The translations under genes and the position numbers were made by a program. Shown piece by piece: positions 38,843 through 47,087 of a stretch of DNA of 64,000 bases (positions within the stretch are counted from its first letter, which is position 1; every line of letters begins with the position of its first letter). The notes below the pieces were generated by a model. The model was given only the letters and a program-made list of their open reading frames with translations. It did no database searches and was not told where the DNA came from. Source of the stretch: Bacteroidales bacterium (GTDB lineage: Bacteria > Bacteroidota > Bacteroidia > Bacteroidales > F082); contig JAGCPH010000020.1 of NCBI GenBank assembly GCA_017645275.1, positions 106,986 to 170,985 on the forward strand. Direction: 5' to 3'.

Positions 38843-38858
38843 TTTTATTGTTGACAAT

Positions 38859-38867
38859 GCAAAGATA
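38859..38867 (-). promoter_or_regulatory. -7 box for the regulator and surface operon
   Basis: TATCTTTGC on the minus strand, about 17 bp upstream of the chosen ATG. Direct repeats GATAGACAAA lie further upstream (38914-38999). Confidence 0.65.
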
Positions 38868-38913
38868 TAACAAAATTTTTTATGAAAAACAAATTGTCAA
38901 GCCCAAAACACCC

Positions 38914-38999
38914 TTTGTCTATCTTTTGTCTATCATCAAAATTTTTAAAACATTGATAATCAACGATGTAAAAAGTTGCTTGTCTATCGTTTGTCTATC
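38914..38999. repeat. Four direct repeats of TTTGTCTATC (candidate operator)
   Basis: TTTGTCTATC occurs at 38914-38923, 38925-38934 and 38990-38999, with CTTGTCTATC at 38979-38988. Copies are in two pairs, each spaced 11 bp (about one helical turn), and the pairs are 65 bp apart. They lie between the nitroreductase stop and the regulator promoter; the last copy overlaps the nitroreductase stop codon. Confidence 0.65.
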
Positions 39000-39612
39000 A
39001 CTTGATCCAATAAATATAGTTGTCTTTACGTGGTCTTGCCGTCGGATAGTCGCCTTTAACGTATCCCAAAATGCAGTTGCCGACGCCGACATATTTAGTG
39101 TCGTCGATGCCGAGGTCGCGCAAAATGGCTTTGCCTTCTTCGGTCTCGAACACTTCTTTTGCCCTGTGAATCCAGCATGAGCCGAGTCCATTGGCATGTG
39201 CGGCGTTCAAAAGGTTGCCCATCACCAGCGAGCCGTCTTCCTTCCAAGTGAATGCGGCTGTTGTGTCGGCGAGTACCACCAGCACCACTGGAGCTCCGTA
39301 GAACGGATCCATGTCATTGTCTTTGCCGAACACGGCGGCGTTGAGCTTGCTCAGCCTGTCGCGCACCTCACGGTTGGTCACCGCGATGATGATAGGGGCC
39401 TGTTTGTTCATTCCTGTCGGGGCGTAGGTTCCCGCCACGCAGATCTCTTCAATAACCTCCATAGGAGGCACCTCGTCGGTGTAGCTGCGCACGCTACGGC
39501 GCGTCAGCAGGTCTTCCATTGTAGTATTCATTGTCGTTTCTGTTGATTTCTCTGTCTTGCAGCAGCCACCCAACACGAGCGCCGCAGCGATGATAAGTAA
39601 TAATTTTTTCAT
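38998..39612 (-). CDS. Nitroreductase-family lipoprotein
   Basis: 204 residues. A lipoprotein signal (LLLIIAAALVLGGC then CKTEKS) precedes a nitroreductase fold: TRRSVRSYTDEVPP (FMN-binding Arg cluster), AGTYAPTGMNKQAP, MGNLLNAAHANGLGSCWIH and GNCILGYVKGD. Such enzymes use FMN and NAD(P)H to reduce nitro compounds, quinones or flavins. Export to the periplasm or outer membrane is odd because the cofactors are cytoplasmic, though similar lipoproteins seem recurrent in Bacteroidales. It is monocistronic, with its own promoter. Confidence 0.88.
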   Translation of the reverse strand: MKKLLLIIAAALVLGGCCKTEKSTETTMNTTMEDLLTRRSVRSYTDEVPPMEVIEEICVAGTYAPTGMNKQAPIIIAVTNREVRDRLSKLNAAVFGKDNDMDPFYGAPVVLVVLADTTAAFTWKEDGSLVMGNLLNAAHANGLGSCWIHRAKEVFETEEGKAILRDLGIDDTKYVGVGNCILGYVKGDYPTARPRKDNYIYWIK

Positions 39613-39632
39613 TTTTTATAAGATTTTAGACC

Positions 39633-39641
39633 ACAAAGATA
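39633..39641 (-). promoter_or_regulatory. -7 box of the nitroreductase gene
   Basis: TATCTTTGT on the minus strand, 20 bp upstream of the start codon. Confidence 0.55.
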
Positions 39642-39713
39642 CAAAATTTATTAAAAAGTTGAAATTTTTTTTGCCAATAGCCAACAGCCAACGGCTAAGA
39701 GCCGAAAATTTCG

Positions 39714-39722
39714 TAATTTTGC
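39714..39722 (+). promoter_or_regulatory. -7 box of the symporter-HAD operon
   Basis: TAATTTTGC, 18 bp before the ATG at 39741. It favours that ATG over an in-frame TTG at 39732. Confidence 0.6.
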
Positions 39723-39740
39723 ATCGTTTTTTTGAAAAAT

Positions 39741-41219
39741 ATGTCAATATCGATTTATCATATTTTAGGCCTCATTCTCGCAGTCGCCCTCATAGAAACC
39801 GTTGGCATACTCTCTGTCAGAAAGGTAAAAAACGCCAACGACTTCAACACTGGAGGCGGTCGTGCCGGCACATGGGTGGTGGCTGGAGCCATCATCGGCA
39901 CTCTGGTGGGAGGACAGTCGACGGTGGGAACGGCGCAATTGGCCTTTAGCTTCGGCATCTCCGCATGGTGGTTCACCCTCGGAATGGCTCTTGGATGTGT
40001 GGCACTTGCAATAGGTTACGTCGTGCCTCTCCGACATAGCGGCAGCACCACATTGCTCGAGATAGTGCGCAAGGAATATGGCCGCAAAGCCGAGATGACA
40101 GGCTCAGTTTTATGCTCTTTGGGCATGTTTATCAGCATCATAGCGCAGGTTCTCTCAGCCGCCGCCTTGCTGATGACATTGTTCAACATCCCATTTTGGG
40201 TGTCGGCTGTCATCTCCGCAATAATCATGACACTTTACGTGGTCTTCGGCGGACTCTGGAGCGCGGGCATCGGCGGCGTGGTCAAAATCATACTACTTTG
40301 TCTGTCGGCACTGGCTGCAGGAGTGATAGTATTGGTGCTCTCAAAAGGCTATACAGGCCTCATCGACTCAATAAAAGGAATCTTATTACACACTGATATT
40401 CAATTAGTTGACGGATTGAATACCGTCGGCGATGTCAATGCGAAATACCAAAACATCTTCGCGCGTGGCATCTCAAAAGACGCTGGCTCATGCCTGTCGG
40501 TGATCCTTGGAGTGCTCTCGACCCAGACCTACGCCCAGGCCATCTGGTCGGGCAGATCCGACAGCGTGGCACGTCGTGGTGCTATGATTTCAGCCCTCAT
40601 CTCAATACCAATCGGCTTTGCCTGCGTGATGGTGGGCATGTATATGCGAGCTCATTACATCACCATCGAGGAGCTTAACGCATTGAATATCATTGGTAAA
40701 GACATCCCCGAAGACATCGGCATCATGACGAGCTCAGCCCAAGCATTCCCAATGTTTGTCACCAACCACATGCCTAAGTTCATCGGTGGACTGGTGCTCG
40801 GCACCTTGTTGATAACCATCATCATCGGTGGCTCTGGACTCACCCTCGGAGCGTCGACAATTCTGGTAAAAGACGTGTTCAAGCCGAAAAACAATCTCGC
40901 TGTGAGTCGTCTCACCATCGTCGGCATCCAAATATTGGCATTTGTCGTAGCATCTTCATTCTCAGGACGTTACATCAACGACCTCGGCTTCCTCTCGATG
41001 GGTTTGCGCACCACAGCGACATTCGTGCCGCTCACCTTGGCACTGTTTTTCCCTGGCCGTTTCAAGCCGAAATGGGTGTTTTTCTCAATAATTTTTGGCA
41101 CAGCATGCCTCATTTTCGGAGAATTCGTATCTTTGCCCGTCGATTCGATATATGTCGGATTGCTCGGCTCAATACTATGTTGCTTATTAGGTTTGAAAAA
41201 TGATAAAATCAGGAATTAA
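39741..41219 (+). CDS. Sodium:solute symporter family protein
   Basis: 492 residues with about 13 hydrophobic segments. It shows the SSS (LeuT-fold) pattern: FNTGGGRAGTWVVAGAIIGTLVGGQSTVGTAQ in TM2 region (shown here only in part as GTLVGGQSTVGTA), SGSTTLLEIVRKEYGRKA after TM3, and STQTYAQAIWSGRSD near TM7. The substrate cannot be read from sequence; transporters of this branch carry sugars, organic acids or amino acids with Na+. The stop overlaps the HAD gene by 20 bp, so the two are coupled. Confidence 0.9.
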   Translation: MSISIYHILGLILAVALIETVGILSVRKVKNANDFNTGGGRAGTWVVAGAIIGTLVGGQSTVGTAQLAFSFGISAWWFTLGMALGCVALAIGYVVPLRHSGSTTLLEIVRKEYGRKAEMTGSVLCSLGMFISIIAQVLSAAALLMTLFNIPFWVSAVISAIIMTLYVVFGGLWSAGIGGVVKIILLCLSALAAGVIVLVLSKGYTGLIDSIKGILLHTDIQLVDGLNTVGDVNAKYQNIFARGISKDAGSCLSVILGVLSTQTYAQAIWSGRSDSVARRGAMISALISIPIGFACVMVGMYMRAHYITIEELNALNIIGKDIPEDIGIMTSSAQAFPMFVTNHMPKFIGGLVLGTLLITIIIGGSGLTLGASTILVKDVFKPKNNLAVSRLTIVGIQILAFVVASSFSGRYINDLGFLSMGLRTTATFVPLTLALFFPGRFKPKWVFFSIIFGTACLIFGEFVSLPVDSIYVGLLGSILCCLLGLKNDKIRN

Positions 41220-41814
41220 AAACATCATCTTCGACTTCGGCGGCGTGCTCGTCGACTGGAACCCGCATTACCTCTTCGATAAGTATTTCAACGACATCGA
41301 AGAGTCGAACTATTTCATCGCAAACGTCTGCAATAGCGAGTGGAATGCCGAGATGGACGGCGGAAAACCGTTCGAACAGGCGGTGAAAGAACGCAGCGCA
41401 ATGTTCCCGAAATACGCCGAGCCGCTCAAGTTGTACCAGACCAACTGGATGGACACGATGGGAGAGGAGATTCCTGGCATGTACGACCTTATCAAGTCAT
41501 TGAAAGAGAATGGTTTTCCTGTCATCTACGGCCTCACAAACTGGTCTGCCGAAACATTCCCGACAGTGCAGAAAAAATATCGCATCTTCAGCCTCATCGA
41601 CAACATCGTGGTATCCGGCGAAGTCAAGCAGCTGAAGCCGAATCCTGAGATTTTTCACACTTTATTGAATAAATACAACCTGAAAGCAGAAGAGTCGCTC
41701 TTCATCGACGACAACCTCAAAAATGTGGAAGGCGCAAAAGCAGTAGGTATCAATGCGATACGCTTCGAAAACGTCACAAAACTTAAAGAGGATTTAAAAA
41801 CTATTCTTGGTTGA
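41200..41814 (+). CDS. HAD family hydrolase (HAD-IA, phosphatase)
   Basis: 204 residues with all four HAD motifs: nucleophile DFGGVLVDW, motif II YGLTNWS, the motif III Lys in KQLKPNPEIF, and motif IV FIDDNLKNVEGA. The alpha-helical cap between motifs I and II marks subclass I. Probably a small-molecule phosphatase; the coupling with the symporter suggests a substrate related to the transported compound, but that is only inference. Confidence 0.92.
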   Translation: MIKSGIKNIIFDFGGVLVDWNPHYLFDKYFNDIEESNYFIANVCNSEWNAEMDGGKPFEQAVKERSAMFPKYAEPLKLYQTNWMDTMGEEIPGMYDLIKSLKENGFPVIYGLTNWSAETFPTVQKKYRIFSLIDNIVVSGEVKQLKPNPEIFHTLLNKYNLKAEESLFIDDNLKNVEGAKAVGINAIRFENVTKLKEDLKTILG

Positions 41815-41861
41815 CGTCATTTCGACTGAAGCGTAATGTAATGGAGTGAAATGGAGAAATC
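41815..41861 (+). repeat. Dispersed repeat element (reverse orientation copy)
   Basis: GTCATTTCGACTGAAGCG ... GGAGTGAAATGGAGAAATC is the reverse complement form of the element at 33091-33123 and 36532-36568. It starts right after the HAD stop codon. Confidence 0.7.
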
Positions 41862-41896
41862 ACCGCCCAACAATTGTTAACGTCATAATCAAATAC

Positions 41897-41973
41897 CGGT
41901 GATTTATTCACCAGAGGTGAATGCTTTCGCATAGCTCAGGTCTCGACTTCGCTTTGCTACGCTCGAAATGACG
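41897..41973 (-). repeat. Dispersed repeat and hairpin overlapping the miaA 3' end
   Basis: A TCTCGACTTCGC...GCTCGAAATGAC element (41941-41973) runs into ATTCACCAGAGGTGAAT, a 7-bp hairpin. The miaA reading frame ends inside it, so the last ~20 residues of MiaA are repeat-encoded. The hairpin may act as a terminator. Confidence 0.65.
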
Positions 41974-42881
41974 TTGGTTTCTATTTGTTTCTTGATGTAA
42001 GTTATAATATCTTCGGTCTGCTCAATCGTAAACCACTTATAATCACCATTTTTTCGCAGCCACGTCATTTGCCGCTTTGCATATTGCCGAGTGCTGATTT
42101 TAATCTGCTCAACAGCCTGTTCCAAAGTGCATTTACCGTCGAGGTAATCGAACAATTCTTTGTAACCTACTGTGTTTAAAGAGTTTAGATGACGTTTTGG
42201 ATACATCGACTTTACCTCATCAAGTAAACCTTGCTCCATCATCATATCAACGCGCTTGTTGATTCTCTCAATGAGTTTGTCTCTGTCCCAAAGGATCGCC
42301 AATTTTATGATGTCAAAATCGCGTTCCGCAACGTTTTTCTGCCTGAAAGTGGAGTAGGGCTTCCCGGTTTGATAAAACACCTCCAAAGCACGCTGCAAAC
42401 GTCGTGGATTTTGCTTGTCGACAATCTGAAAATACTCCGGGTCAACCTTCTCAACCTCGCTTTGCAACGCCTCGATGCCGCCTTCCTCATACATCTTCTG
42501 GACCATCACCCTGATCTCGTCCGTGACATCCGGAATGGCATCCAGTCCATTGCACACAGCATCGATAAAAAGCCCCGAGCCACCAGTCATGATGGTGATA
42601 TTTTTAGTCTTAAAGTATTGCTTTAAAAAGTCTAATACATCTCTTTCATAATCAGCAACATCGTATTTGTCTTCAATGCTCATATTATGAACAAAATGAT
42701 GCTTCACTTGTGCCAGCTCATCAGCTGTAGGAGCGGCTGTTCCAATCGACAATTCTTTGTAAAACTGACGGCTGTCGGCGGATATGATTTCAACATCAAA
42801 AGCCTTCGCAAGCTTTATCGCGGTCGCCGTCTTACCCGACGCTGTCGGCCCAGCTAGTACTATAAGGTATTTCTTTGCCAT
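41904..42881 (-). CDS. miaA: tRNA dimethylallyltransferase MiaA
   Basis: 325 residues. Transfers dimethylallyl from DMAPP to A37 of UNN-reading tRNAs. P-loop GPTASGKTATA near the N-terminus, then SADSRQFYKELSIGTAAP, MTGGSGLFIDAV, QNPRRLQRALEV and TRQYAKRQMTWLRK. Length is slightly above the family norm because the C-terminus (SSVAKRSRDLSYAKAFTSGE) is encoded by a dispersed repeat. The start overlaps the cca stop by 1 bp. Last gene of clpC-cca-miaA. Confidence 0.96.
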   Translation of the reverse strand: MAKKYLIVLAGPTASGKTATAIKLAKAFDVEIISADSRQFYKELSIGTAAPTADELAQVKHHFVHNMSIEDKYDVADYERDVLDFLKQYFKTKNITIMTGGSGLFIDAVCNGLDAIPDVTDEIRVMVQKMYEEGGIEALQSEVEKVDPEYFQIVDKQNPRRLQRALEVFYQTGKPYSTFRQKNVAERDFDIIKLAILWDRDKLIERINKRVDMMMEQGLLDEVKSMYPKRHLNSLNTVGYKELFDYLDGKCTLEQAVEQIKISTRQYAKRQMTWLRKNGDYKWFTIEQTEDIITYIKKQIETNVISSVAKRSRDLSYAKAFTSGE

Positions 42882-44350
42882 TATCGTTTCTCAGGCACTG
42901 GTCCGTTTGACTTCACTTCGACAGGCTCAGTCACTTCTTTCACGACTTTCAAGCCAAGTTTCGAGCCTTCTTCTTTCATAAACTGGTATGCTTCTGCGAA
43001 ATTGTTTCCGATGATGCCGTCCAAAATGGCCTCACGGATGGCTGTCTTGATCACTCCGACCTCGCGACTCTCAGGAATACCGAATGTTTCCATGATGACG
43101 ATGCCGTCGACAGGTGGCTGCCAGTTGCGCAAGTGGTCTTTCGCCTCAATCTCTTTCAATTTCTGGCGAACAATCTGGAAATTATTATGGAAGCGAGCTT
43201 TTTTCTCCTCGTTTTTCGAGGTGATGTCGGCATCGCAAAGTGTCATCAGATCGTCAATGTCATTGCCTGCGTCGAAAAGCAAACGCCTTACTGCTGAATC
43301 AGTTACGATGTCTTGAGCCAAGACGATAGGGCGGAGGTGGAGGTAAACTAGCTTCTCCACATATTTCATCTTCTCGTTCAGCGGAAGCTTGAAATTGGCG
43401 AAAATCTTAGGCACCATCTTCGCTCCTTTCACCTCGTGGCCGTGGAATGTCCAGCCGGCCTCTTTCTCGAAACGCTTGGTCTGTGGCTTGGCGATATCGT
43501 GAAGCACCGCAGCCCATCTAAGCCACAGGTCACCACCGCTATTTGCCACATTATCAAGCACTTCCAAGGTGTGATAGAAGTTGTCTTTATGACCTTTTCC
43601 CTCTTGAATATCGACGCCTTTCAACGCTGCCATCTGTGGGAAGATGATTGGCAGCAAACCGCTCTTGTCGAGCAGCTTGAAACCTATACTCGGCACGTCA
43701 GACATGATGATTTTGTTCATCTCCTCTGTCACGCGCTCCATCGATATTATCTTGATTCTCTGTGCGTTACGTCTTATGGCCTCAAACGACTCAGCCTCTA
43801 TCATGAAATGCAGTTGTGTCGCAAACCTGATGGCCCGCATCATGCGCAACGGGTCGTCAGAATAGGTGATGTCGGGATCTAATGGCGTCCTGATGATTCT
43901 GTCGTGTAAATCCTGAACACCGTTGAATGGGTCGACCAATTCACCAAAGTCGTTTTCATTCAATGAGATAGCCATTGCGTTTATGGTGAAGTCACGGCGG
44001 TTCTGGTCGTCTTCCAAGGTGCCGTTCTCGCACGTTGGCTTGCGGCTGTCAGCGGTATACGACTCTTTCCTGGCGCCCACAAACTCAATCTCATGGCCTG
44101 CCACGTTGATCATAGCGGTGCCGAAACGACCGTAATATTTCACGTGTTTCTTGCCTGGTAGCAAAGAGGCGGTCTTCTTTGCCAACTCAATGCCGCTGCC
44201 AACCGTAACCACATCAATATCATTCGATTGGCGTTGCAATAACAGGTCACGGACATAGCCGCCCACTATGTATGAATCGTATCCCAATTCACGCGATGCG
44301 GCGGTTATAACCTTGAAAAATTTATTATCGATCTTATCTTTCAGATTCAT
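42881..44350 (-). CDS. cca: CCA tRNA nucleotidyltransferase with HD domain
   Basis: 489 residues. Adds or repairs the 3' CCA end of tRNAs. Nucleotidyltransferase motif VGGYVRDLLL with the metal-binding NDIDVV pair, ARKESY and RRDFTINAMA segments, PLRMMRAIRFA, and an HD domain (AAVLHDIAKPQ). The extreme C-terminus (VTEPVEVKSNGP) comes from a second dispersed repeat (42904-42935). It overlaps clpC by 4 bp. A poly(A) polymerase activity cannot be excluded from sequence. Confidence 0.93.
   Translation of the reverse strand: MNLKDKIDNKFFKVITAASRELGYDSYIVGGYVRDLLLQRQSNDIDVVTVGSGIELAKKTASLLPGKKHVKYYGRFGTAMINVAGHEIEFVGARKESYTADSRKPTCENGTLEDDQNRRDFTINAMAISLNENDFGELVDPFNGVQDLHDRIIRTPLDPDITYSDDPLRMMRAIRFATQLHFMIEAESFEAIRRNAQRIKIISMERVTEEMNKIIMSDVPSIGFKLLDKSGLLPIIFPQMAALKGVDIQEGKGHKDNFYHTLEVLDNVANSGGDLWLRWAAVLHDIAKPQTKRFEKEAGWTFHGHEVKGAKMVPKIFANFKLPLNEKMKYVEKLVYLHLRPIVLAQDIVTDSAVRRLLFDAGNDIDDLMTLCDADITSKNEEKKARFHNNFQIVRQKLKEIEAKDHLRNWQPPVDGIVIMETFGIPESREVGVIKTAIREAILDGIIGNNFAEAYQFMKEEGSKLGLKVVKEVTEPVEVKSNGPVPEKR
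42904..42935 (-). repeat. Dispersed repeat of the CTTCGACAGGCTCAG type in the cca 3' end
   Basis: The segment with CACTTCGACAGGCTCAGTCA is a common Bacteroidota short repeat and here supplies the C-terminal codons of cca. Confidence 0.55.
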
Positions 44351-46902
44351 TTATCTATTGTTTGTACAGACGTGCCATGGCGCGTCTCTACATTCATATC
44401 TTTCTTTTCTTCGTTATAATCTATAACGATTTTCGCACCTATTTCAAGATTATTCTTGATAATCTCCTCGGCCAGCACATCTTCCACATATTTCTGGATG
44501 GCGCGCTTCAGCGGACGTGCCCCGTATTGCTCGTCCCAGCCTTTCTCTGCAATGAAATTGCGTGCTTTTTCTGTCAATTCCAGCTCGTAACCCATCTCTT
44601 TGGTGCGCTCGAACACGTTCTTCAGCTCGATGTTGATGATCTTGTTGATGCTTTCCTTGTTCAACGAGTCAAACATAACCACCTCGTCGATTCTGTTAAG
44701 GAATTCAGGCGCAAAGGTGCGTTTTAACGCGTTTTCGATGATGGCGCGACTATCGGTGTCTTTTGAATCTTTCTTCGCCTGTGTGCCAAATCCCACACCC
44801 TGACCGAAATCTTTCAGCTGACGTGAGCCGATGTTCGATGTCATGATGATGATGGTGTTCTTGAAATCGACCTTTCTGCCAAGAGAATCAGTGAGTTGAC
44901 CGTCATCCAAGACCTGTAGCAAAAGATGGAACACATCCGGATGTGCTTTCTCGATCTCGTCCAAGAGAACGATAGAGTAGGGCTTACGGCGCACTTTCTC
45001 GGTCAGCTGGCCACCTTCTTCATAACCGACATATCCTGGAGGCGCTCCCACAAGACGTGAAACCGCGAATTTCTCCATATATTCACTCATGTCGATACGT
45101 ATCAAAGCATCTTCAGAATCAAAGAGATACTTCGCCAAGACCTTTGCCAGATATGTCTTTCCGACGCCAGTAGGACCGAGGAAAATGAAGCTTCCAATCG
45201 GTCTGTTCGGGTCTTTCAAGCCCGCTCTGTTACGTCTGATGGCCTTCACCACGTTCTTTATCGCCTCATCCTGACCGATGACGGTGCCTGCGAGCTCTGT
45301 CTCCATGCTCATAAGGCGGTCACCCTCGTTTTGTGCGATACGCTGCACCGGCACGCCAGTCATCATGGCCACGACCTCAGCGACGTTCTGCTCGGTCACG
45401 GTCTCACGATGTTCTGTTGTCTCTTTATCCCAGTCTTTCTTGGCGTTTTCAAGTTTCTCAACCAATGTCTTCTCCTCGTCACGATATTTGCCTGCATCCT
45501 CAAAACGCTGCTCTTTGATGGCGATTTTCTTCTGCTGTTTCACCTCTTCAACAGCGTGCTCCAGCTCAGTAATCTCCGCAGGAACATGGATGTTTCCGAT
45601 ATGCACTCTCGCGCCGGCCTCATCCATAGCGTCGATGGCCTTGTCGGGCAGGTGACGGTCGGAGATATAGCGGTTTGTGAGTTTTACGCAAGCCTCAATA
45701 GCTTCCGGCGAATATCTCACCAGATGATGGTCTTCATAGCGACCTTTAATATTATTCAGGATCTGAACAGTCTCCTCTGGACTCGTCGGCTCCACCAGTA
45801 TTTTCTGGAAACGACGTTCCAATGCGCCGTCTTTCTCGATGTACTGGCGATACTCGTCTAATGTGGTCGCGCCTATGCACTGTAGCACTCCGCGTGCCAA
45901 TGCAGGCTTTAACATGTTAGAAGCGTCGAGTGAGCCGTTGGCATTGCCCGCACCCACAATATTGTGGATCTCATCGATGAAGATGATGATATCTGGGTTT
46001 TTCTCGAGCTCGTTCATGATGCCTTTCATGCGTTCCTCAAACTGGCCTCTATACTTCGTTCCGGCGACCACTGAGCCCATGTCGAGCACGATGACACGTT
46101 TGTTGAACAATGTGCGCGAGACCTTATGTTCCACTATACGTTGTGCCAAGCCCTCAACAATCGCTGACTTTCCAACGCCTGGCTCGCCAATGAGTATCGG
46201 GTTGTTTTTTTTGCGGCGGCTGAGAATCTGAGCTATACGTTCGAGCTCTGTCTCACGTCCTACGATAGGGTCGAGGCGGCCTTCCTCAGCAGCTTTCGTC
46301 AAATCACGGCCAAAGCTGTCGAGAACAGGTGTTGCCGACTTCGCGTTTTTCTTATTCTGTTGATTGTCAGTGGTTTTAGTAGGAGTCTCGTCTTCCTCAT
46401 CCTCATCCATAAACATATTTTTAGGCTCCTGAACAACATCTTCATTAGCGCTTTTTGCAGGATAATTTGGTGTCAATTTCTCCACTTCCTTCTTGTATTT
46501 ATTAAACGTAATCCCCTCATATTCAAGACGTTGCGACACAATATTGTTATCGTCATGCAAAACTGCAAGCATCAGATGCTCTGACGCCACCTGCTCGCTG
46601 TTGAAGTCTTTGGCCACGATATAGGTGAACTTCAGCGCGCGCTCGGCCTGTTTGGTTAGCGGCATGTTGCTGGTGCTGCCCATGATGATACTGTTAGTCT
46701 TAATCGAAGACTCCAGTTTTTGTCTAAACGCCTCAATATCAAGCTCCAGATTCCTCAAAATCTGTACCGCATTGCTGTCTTTGTCGTCGACGATACCAAG
46801 GAAAATGTGCTCCAAACCGACGTAGGGATTGCCCATTTTCACAGCCTCGTCGCGACTGTAAAGCATTATATCTTGAACCCTTTGCGAAAACTTCTGATCC
46901 AT
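44347..46902 (-). CDS. clpC: ATP-dependent Clp protease ATP-binding subunit ClpC
   Basis: 851-residue AAA+ unfoldase. N-domain with two Clp-N repeats (about 1-145), a charged linker (about 150-180), first AAA domain with Walker [14 protein letters not shown] and Walker B FIDEIHN, a UVR/middle segment ([13 protein letters not shown]), second AAA domain with [13 protein letters not shown] and [12 protein letters not shown], and the C-terminal small domain. It feeds substrates to ClpP. Length and UVR motif distinguish it from ClpB and ClpA. Promoter TATTTTTGC at 46922-46930. Confidence 0.96.
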   Translation of the reverse strand: MDQKFSQRVQDIMLYSRDEAVKMGNPYVGLEHIFLGIVDDKDSNAVQILRNLELDIEAFRQKLESSIKTNSIIMGSTSNMPLTKQAERALKFTYIVAKDFNSEQVASEHLMLAVLHDDNNIVSQRLEYEGITFNKYKKEVEKLTPNYPAKSANEDVVQEPKNMFMDEDEEDETPTKTTDNQQNKKNAKSATPVLDSFGRDLTKAAEEGRLDPIVGRETELERIAQILSRRKKNNPILIGEPGVGKSAIVEGLAQRIVEHKVSRTLFNKRVIVLDMGSVVAGTKYRGQFEERMKGIMNELEKNPDIIIFIDEIHNIVGAGNANGSLDASNMLKPALARGVLQCIGATTLDEYRQYIEKDGALERRFQKILVEPTSPEETVQILNNIKGRYEDHHLVRYSPEAIEACVKLTNRYISDRHLPDKAIDAMDEAGARVHIGNIHVPAEITELEHAVEEVKQQKKIAIKEQRFEDAGKYRDEEKTLVEKLENAKKDWDKETTEHRETVTEQNVAEVVAMMTGVPVQRIAQNEGDRLMSMETELAGTVIGQDEAIKNVVKAIRRNRAGLKDPNRPIGSFIFLGPTGVGKTYLAKVLAKYLFDSEDALIRIDMSEYMEKFAVSRLVGAPPGYVGYEEGGQLTEKVRRKPYSIVLLDEIEKAHPDVFHLLLQVLDDGQLTDSLGRKVDFKNTIIIMTSNIGSRQLKDFGQGVGFGTQAKKDSKDTDSRAIIENALKRTFAPEFLNRIDEVVMFDSLNKESINKIINIELKNVFERTKEMGYELELTEKARNFIAEKGWDEQYGARPLKRAIQKYVEDVLAEEIIKNNLEIGAKIVIDYNEEKKDMNVETRHGTSVQTIDK

Positions 46903-46921
46903 ATTCTTAAAATTTCAAACT

Positions 46922-46930
46922 GCAAAAATA
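46922..46930 (-). promoter_or_regulatory. -7 box of the clpC-cca-miaA operon
   Basis: TATTTTTGC on the minus strand, 20 bp upstream of the clpC start. Confidence 0.65.
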
Positions 46931-47039
46931 CAAATAATATTCCTTGTCGCAGCCATTTTGGCACGATTTTTGTTAAAAACACTGTAAAAAATGTTTAAAA
47001 AATAATAAAGAAAATTGTTTCCAATTCAAAAAAATTCCG

Positions 47040-47048
47040 TATTTTTGT
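47040..47048 (+). promoter_or_regulatory. -7 box of gyrA
   Basis: TATTTTTGT in the divergent clpC/gyrA intergenic region, about 40 bp before the gyrA start. The rest of 46931-47039 is AT-rich with no further feature seen. Confidence 0.55.
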
Positions 47049-47087
47049 CAACTAATTTTTGGATTTTAAAAATTAAAGAAAAGATAA

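Noticed and set aside
45331-45861. Frame opposite clpC
   Set aside because: Cys/Phe-rich antisense translation of a conserved gene.
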